Shown: piece by piece, positions 4,914-8,878 of the stretch | How the letters are laid out: each line of letters begins with the position of its first letter | Position numbering within the stretch: the first letter of the stretch is position 1 | Assembly (NCBI GenBank): GCA_016926575.1 | Contig: JAFGOJ010000171.1 | Coordinates: forward strand, 1-8,878 | Origin: Anaerolineae bacterium | Lineage (GTDB): Bacteria > Chloroflexota > Anaerolineae > B4-G1 > DUEL01 | Reading direction: 5' to 3' | Length of the DNA stretch: 8,878 bases | The notes under the pieces: model-generated | What the model saw: the letters and a program-made list of their open reading frames with translations, nothing else | Database searches by the model: none | Told to the model about the DNA's origin: nothing | Translations under genes and position numbers: made by a program

Positions 4914-6887
4914 ATGAGAAAAACTCTGATCCTCATCCCGTTCGCCATCCTGGCGATGACAATGGCCTGCTGCTGCTGTTGCGGCGCTCCTACCAACTTC
5001 GAAGACTTCGAGAACTGGGACTTCTTCGACGAGTTTGAATTCGAGTTCGAGACGCCGGTATCCGAGCCGTCGCCCGAGCCGGTGGTGACCCGTGAACCGG
5101 TGCCCGATGCCGCGGCGGAGACGGCCGAGTTGCTGCGCAATACCGTCATCCCCGTGCGCGACCTGCACGAACTGGCCATCCGCCTGATGGGCCTGCCCGC
5201 CGACACACCCAACACCATCAACCCGTCCGGCTCGCCCGACTACGCCATCGGCACGCGGCGCACGTTCCGCGTCTCCAACGTCGACACGGACGAGCAGTTC
5301 GACGTCGACGCGATCCTCGAATACAAGACCGAACACGTCTACATGTGGGTCGAGCAGGGCGTGCGCTTCGACCGCGACGATCTGATCGCTGCGGCAGACC
5401 TGTTCGAGGAAGAGACCTACGCCACGAACCGCACGTTCTTCGGCTCGGAGTGGAGCCCCGGCGTCGATAACGACCCGCACGTCTCCATCCTCCACGCCAG
5501 CGGCCTGGGCTCTTCGGTCGCCGGCTACTACTCCTCCGCCGACGAGTTCGTCGCGGCCGTGCGCGAGGACTCCAACGAAATGGAAATGTTCTACATCCAG
5601 ATGGACAACGTCACCATCAACTCCAGCTTCTACAACGGCGTGCTGGCCCACGAATTCCAGCACATGATCCACTGGTACAACGACCGCAACGAGGATACCT
5701 GGCTGAACGAGGGCTTCTCGGAGCTGGCTATGTTCCTGAACAACTTCGACGTCGGCGGGTCCGATTATACCTTCGCCCGCACGCCCGACACGCAGCTCAA
5801 CGCCTGGCCCGAAGGCCCCGGCGCAGCGGGCGCTAACTACGGCGCAGCCTACCTCTTCACCTCCTACTTCCTCGACCAGTTCGGCCCCGACGCCTCCCAG
5901 GACCTCGTCGGCCACGACGAGAACGGCTTCGCCGCCGTCGACGCGGTGCTGGACGACCTGGGCAGCGACCTCTCCCACATCGACTTCTTCGCCAACTGGG
6001 TCGTCGCCAATTTGCTCGACCAGCCCAACCTCGGCGACGGGCAGTACGGGTACGACACCATCAACCCGCCCGACCCCACCATCGACATCACCCACGACGC
6101 CTTCCCCATCTCCCGCTCCAGCACCGTCCACCAATACGCCACCGACTACATCGAAGTGCAGGCGGACCAGCCGCTCCAGTTCTCCTTCACCGGCTCGACC
6201 CTGGTCGGCCTGTTCGACGCCCAGGCCCACAGCGGCGACTACCTGTGGTGGTCGAACCGCGGCGACGACTCGAACATGATGCTCACCCAGTCCTTCGACC
6301 TGAGCAACGTGAGCGAGGCCACGCTCGAATACTGGTGCTGGTACGACATCGAGGTCGATTGGGACTACACCTACGTCGAGGTCAGCACCGACGAAGGCCA
6401 AACCTGGACGATCCTGCGCACGCCCTCCGGCACAGACACGAATCCCAACGGCAACTCCTTCGGCTGGGGCTACACCGGGGAAAGCGGCGGTTGGATCCAA
6501 GAGCGCGTCGACCTCTCGCCCTACGCCGGGCAAGACGTGCTGGTGCGCTTCGAGTACATCACCGACGACGCGGTCAACCGGCCCGGATTTGCCCTGGACG
6601 ACGTCTCGATCCCTGAAATCGGCTACTTCTCGGACTTAGAAGACGGGGACGGCGGCTGGGAACCGGCGGGCTTCATCCGCCACGCCAACGTCCTCCCGCA
6701 GCGGTGGATCGTGCAGGTGGTGACGTTCGGCGCACAGACGAGCGTGGAACGTATGGAACTGGACGCCGAGCAGACGGGATCGTGGCAGATTCCGCTGGGC
6801 AACGGCGTGCGGCGGGCCATCATTGTCATCACCGCCTACGCCCCCGTGACCACCGAACCGGCATCGTATCATTACGAGATCAAATGA
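4914..6887 (+). CDS. Surface zinc metallopeptidase with InhA-like MAM domain (paralogue 1)
   Basis: A 657-residue extracellular zinc peptidase. The ATG at 4914 is chosen because AGGAG (4902-4906) lies 7 bases upstream; the frame is open back to 4743, but that would translate the palindrome. The N-terminus (MRKTLILIPFAILAMTMA) leads to five consecutive cysteines (19-23), and Cys19 is a possible lipidation site. An odd Phe/Glu/Asp-rich tether (about 28-46) and a Pro-Glu segment follow. The catalytic motif is HEFQH (His246, Glu247, His250), then WLNEGFSELA with Glu266 as the likely third zinc ligand, giving HExxH-x15-E; Tyr309 in NYGAAYLF is also conserved in the paralogue. From about 435 to 565 there is a MAM/jelly-roll-like domain (WWSNRGDDSN, QSFDLSNV, GFALDDVSIPE) like that of immune inhibitor A proteins, then a beta-rich C-terminus. 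It probably degrades extracellular protein for nutrition. The next gene is a full-length paralogue. Confidence 0.85.
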   Translation: MRKTLILIPFAILAMTMACCCCCGAPTNFEDFENWDFFDEFEFEFETPVSEPSPEPVVTREPVPDAAAETAELLRNTVIPVRDLHELAIRLMGLPADTPNTINPSGSPDYAIGTRRTFRVSNVDTDEQFDVDAILEYKTEHVYMWVEQGVRFDRDDLIAAADLFEEETYATNRTFFGSEWSPGVDNDPHVSILHASGLGSSVAGYYSSADEFVAAVREDSNEMEMFYIQMDNVTINSSFYNGVLAHEFQHMIHWYNDRNEDTWLNEGFSELAMFLNNFDVGGSDYTFARTPDTQLNAWPEGPGAAGANYGAAYLFTSYFLDQFGPDASQDLVGHDENGFAAVDAVLDDLGSDLSHIDFFANWVVANLLDQPNLGDGQYGYDTINPPDPTIDITHDAFPISRSSTVHQYATDYIEVQADQPLQFSFTGSTLVGLFDAQAHSGDYLWWSNRGDDSNMMLTQSFDLSNVSEATLEYWCWYDIEVDWDYTYVEVSTDEGQTWTILRTPSGTDTNPNGNSFGWGYTGESGGWIQERVDLSPYAGQDVLVRFEYITDDAVNRPGFALDDVSIPEIGYFSDLEDGDGGWEPAGFIRHANVLPQRWIVQVVTFGAQTSVERMELDAEQTGSWQIPLGNGVRRAIIVITAYAPVTTEPASYHYEIK

Positions 6888-6891
6888 ATCG

Positions 6892-6923
6892 TGTGCGGGC
6901 GGGTCCTGGGACCCGCCCGTACA
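6892..6923 (+). other. 14-bp-stem hairpin abutting the ribosome-binding site of the second peptidase
   Basis: TGTGCGGGCGGGTC (6892-6905) pairs with GACCCGCCCGTACA (6910-6923), with one G-T wobble, around the loop CTGG. It fills most of the 49-base gap between the two peptidase genes and ends 2 bases before AGGAG (6926-6930). No T-run follows, so an attenuator, RNase barrier or processing site fits better than a terminator. The GGGCGGG/CCCGCCC core resembles that of the palindromes at 4650-4842. Confidence 0.6.
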
Positions 6924-6936
6924 TCAGGAGCAATCT

Positions 6937-8856
6937 ATGAGCAGTTCTTTAACCTGCGTCGTCGTCGTGCTGGTGCTATTGCTGGCCTGCGCCCTTCTGG
7001 TCTGCTGCGCTGCCGGCGCGATGATTGCCTGGGAAATGTACGGCCCTCCCGACGTGTTGGACCCCATCACCGGCCCGCCCCCCCACCCGACAGCCGCCCC
7101 ACCCATCACCGGGGCCCCCGACGCGGTCGCGCTGATGACCGAAGCGCGCCTCAACGCGGCCGTCATCCCCCCCCACGACCCGGTGGCCCTCTACGCCGCG
7201 TTGGCCCCCGACGCGGCCGGCAGCCCCCTACCTCCCGCCGCCCCTCAATACCGCGTGGGCGACCGGCGCTCGTTTCGCATGGATGGCGCGTCGGTCTCGG
7301 CCGAACTGATCCACGCCACCGAGCACACCTACGTCTGGCTGGTCGACGGGGTGCGCGCCGACCGGCAGGCATTGATCGCCGCCGGCGACCGCTTCGAGAG
7401 CCACATCTACCCCGCCGTTCGCCGCGCTTTCGGCTCCGAGTGGTCCCCCGGCATCGACAGCGACCCGCACATCTCGATCCTCCACTACTACGACCAGGAT
7501 GATGACGCGGCCGGCTATTTCTCTCCCTGGGACGAATTGCCGCGCTGGATCGATACCGACTCGAACGAGGCGGAGATGTTCTACATCAACCTGGACGGCA
7601 TGGACCCGGGCGAAGAGTTCTACTACGCCGTCCTGGCCCACGAGTTCCAGCACATGATCCACTGGCACCTCGACCGCAACGAGGCGGATTGGCTGGACGA
7701 AGGGCTGGCCGAGCTGGCCTGCCGCATCTCCGGCTTCGACCCCGGCAGCAGCGACGAGCTGTTCTACGCCCAGCCCGACACGCAGCTCAACGATTGGCCC
7801 TACGAAGACGACACCACGATCCACTACGGCTCGGGCTACCTCTTCGCCCTCTACCTGTGGGAGCACTTCGGCGACACGTTCATCTGGGACCTGACCCACC
7901 GCCCCGAAGATGGGCTGGCGGCCCTCGACGCGACGCTGGCAACGCACACCGCCGGCCTCTCCGCCGACGAGGTCTTCGCCCACTGGGTCGTGGTCAACGC
8001 AATCAACGACGGAGAGTACGGCTACATCCACGAAGGCCTCAAAGTCGACCTGCACGTCGACGCCAGCCACGCCAATTATCCCGTCTCACGCTCGACCACC
8101 GTCTTCCCCTACGCCACCGACTACGTCGAGCTGACCGGCACGGGCACGCTGGGCATCACCTTCCAGGGCGACAGCCAGACCGAGCTGCTGCCCGTCACCC
8201 CGCGCACCGGCGCGACCGCCTGGTGGTCGAACGAGGGCAACCGCTCTGACGCGCGGCTGACGCATCGCTTCGATCTCGCCGGCCTCTCCAGCGCCACGCT
8301 GCGCTTCTGGGCCTGGTACGACCTGGAACGCAGTTACGACTACGTCTACCTCTCCGCGTCGCGGGACGGGCAGACGTGGCAAGTGGTGCAGACCGAGCGT
8401 GCCACCCACCACGCCGACTACGGCCCGGCCTACAACGGCCAGTCCGGCGGCTGGGTCGAAGAGGTAGTCGATTTGAGCCGCTACGCGGGCAGCGAGGTGT
8501 GGGTGCGCTTCGACCACGTCACCGACGACTCGATCAACGGCGTCGGGTTCCTGATCGACGACGTCTCGATCCCCGAACTCGGCTTCGCCGATACCTGCGA
8601 CGACGAGGGCGGTTGGCAAGCCGAGGGCTTCGTGCTGGTGGGGCCGACGATCCCGCAGCGGTGGGCCGTGCAGGTGATCGAGTTTCCCACCGGCGGGGGG
8701 CAGCCCCAGGTGCGCCGCATGGCCGTCGACGGCGGGCAGGGCAGCATCGACGTGACGCTGGGCAGCGGGGTCGAGCGGGCCGTGATGGCAGTCTCGGCCC
8801 TGGCGCGGGGCACGCAAGCGCCTGCGTCCTATCTGTACGAGATCACGAGACGGTAG
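6937..8856 (+). CDS. Surface zinc metallopeptidase with InhA-like MAM domain (paralogue 2)
   Basis: A 639-residue paralogue of the preceding peptidase, similar along its whole length after the tether. AGGAG (6926-6930) is 6 bases before the ATG. The catalytic motif is HEFQH (His235, Glu236, His239), then WLDEGLAELA with Glu255 as the likely third zinc ligand, the same HExxH-x15-E spacing as paralogue 1; Tyr297 (HYGSGYLF) corresponds to Tyr309 there. A MAM-like domain runs from about 425 to 550 (WWSNEGNRSD, HRFDLAGL, GFLIDDVSIPE), followed by a beta-rich end. The N-terminus differs: MSSSLTC with no Lys or Arg, then a hydrophobic stretch with scattered cysteines (7, 18, 23, 24). LLAC18 resembles a lipobox but is buried in the hydrophobic run, so the protein may instead be a membrane-anchored type. 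A Pro-rich tether lies at about 37-58. It is probably co-transcribed with paralogue 1. Both genes look intact, so each is probably functional, perhaps with different substrate preferences. Confidence 0.85.
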   Translation: MSSSLTCVVVVLVLLLACALLVCCAAGAMIAWEMYGPPDVLDPITGPPPHPTAAPPITGAPDAVALMTEARLNAAVIPPHDPVALYAALAPDAAGSPLPPAAPQYRVGDRRSFRMDGASVSAELIHATEHTYVWLVDGVRADRQALIAAGDRFESHIYPAVRRAFGSEWSPGIDSDPHISILHYYDQDDDAAGYFSPWDELPRWIDTDSNEAEMFYINLDGMDPGEEFYYAVLAHEFQHMIHWHLDRNEADWLDEGLAELACRISGFDPGSSDELFYAQPDTQLNDWPYEDDTTIHYGSGYLFALYLWEHFGDTFIWDLTHRPEDGLAALDATLATHTAGLSADEVFAHWVVVNAINDGEYGYIHEGLKVDLHVDASHANYPVSRSTTVFPYATDYVELTGTGTLGITFQGDSQTELLPVTPRTGATAWWSNEGNRSDARLTHRFDLAGLSSATLRFWAWYDLERSYDYVYLSASRDGQTWQVVQTERATHHADYGPAYNGQSGGWVEEVVDLSRYAGSEVWVRFDHVTDDSINGVGFLIDDVSIPELGFADTCDDEGGWQAEGFVLVGPTIPQRWAVQVIEFPTGGGQPQVRRMAVDGGQGSIDVTLGSGVERAVMAVSALARGTQAPASYLYEITRR

Positions 8857-8878
8857 GAGCGTTTCGGAACAGTCGCCA

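Noticed and set aside
4632..6533. 633-codon minus-strand open frame opposite the first peptidase
   Set aside because: It is an artefact of GC-rich third positions. It runs through both palindromes, its composition is repetitive Val/Gly/Asp, and the opposite strand encodes a clear peptidase.
4914..6887. Naming the peptidases immune inhibitor A (M6 family)
   Set aside because: The MAM-like C-terminal part fits, but the catalytic motif lacks the HExxHxxGxxD pattern, so a family-neutral name is safer.

Overview
This GC-rich window looks like chromosome of a member of the Chloroflexota, most likely an uncultured Anaerolineae-type bacterium. I infer this from the protein families (Thr-Pro-tethered CapA-like lipoproteins with a binding-protein-like N-terminal half, and 'immune inhibitor A'-style peptidases with a MAM-like C-terminal domain), strong GC at third codon positions, TG-extended -10 promoter motifs and abundant GC-rich intergenic palindromes. 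No RNA gene, CRISPR array, transposase or phage gene is visible. All six genes are on the + strand, and every product with a recognisable targeting signal is destined for the membrane or cell surface.

Layout. 1-264: intergenic, with two strong hairpins (1-43 and 91-121, probably the 3' end of an upstream transcript) and an extended -10 (201-209). 265-1515: a secreted L,D-transpeptidase with two SH3-like repeats ahead of a YkuD domain. 1529-1561: intergenic hairpin. 1583-4599: a tight three-gene cluster made of a CapA-like lipoprotein with a degenerate active site (1583-3280), a 118-residue unknown protein (3309-3665) and a short CapA protein with the canonical motifs (3676-4599). 4600-4913: a 314-base non-coding stretch with an extended -10 TATAAT box, two nested GC-rich palindromes and a third stem-loop. 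The first palindrome is bracketed by a 9-bp direct repeat. 4914-6887 and 6937-8856: tandem paralogous surface zinc peptidases, separated by a 14-bp-stem hairpin that almost touches the second gene's ribosome-binding site. 8857-8878: the window ends in non-coding sequence.

How the genes may work together. The L,D-transpeptidase would cross-link peptidoglycan or attach proteins to it. The two CapA-type proteins belong to a metallophosphoesterase-like family tied to surface polymers. The peptidases would digest extracellular protein. The common theme is the cell envelope and extracellular space; a shared pathway is not demonstrated.

The most unusual material is the non-coding DNA at 4600-4913, which looks like a promoter whose leader was built up by insertion of small palindromic elements, and the tandem peptidases, whose HEFQH-x15-E active site is gluzincin-like and does not fit the M6 (InhA) family whose name such proteins usually carry.
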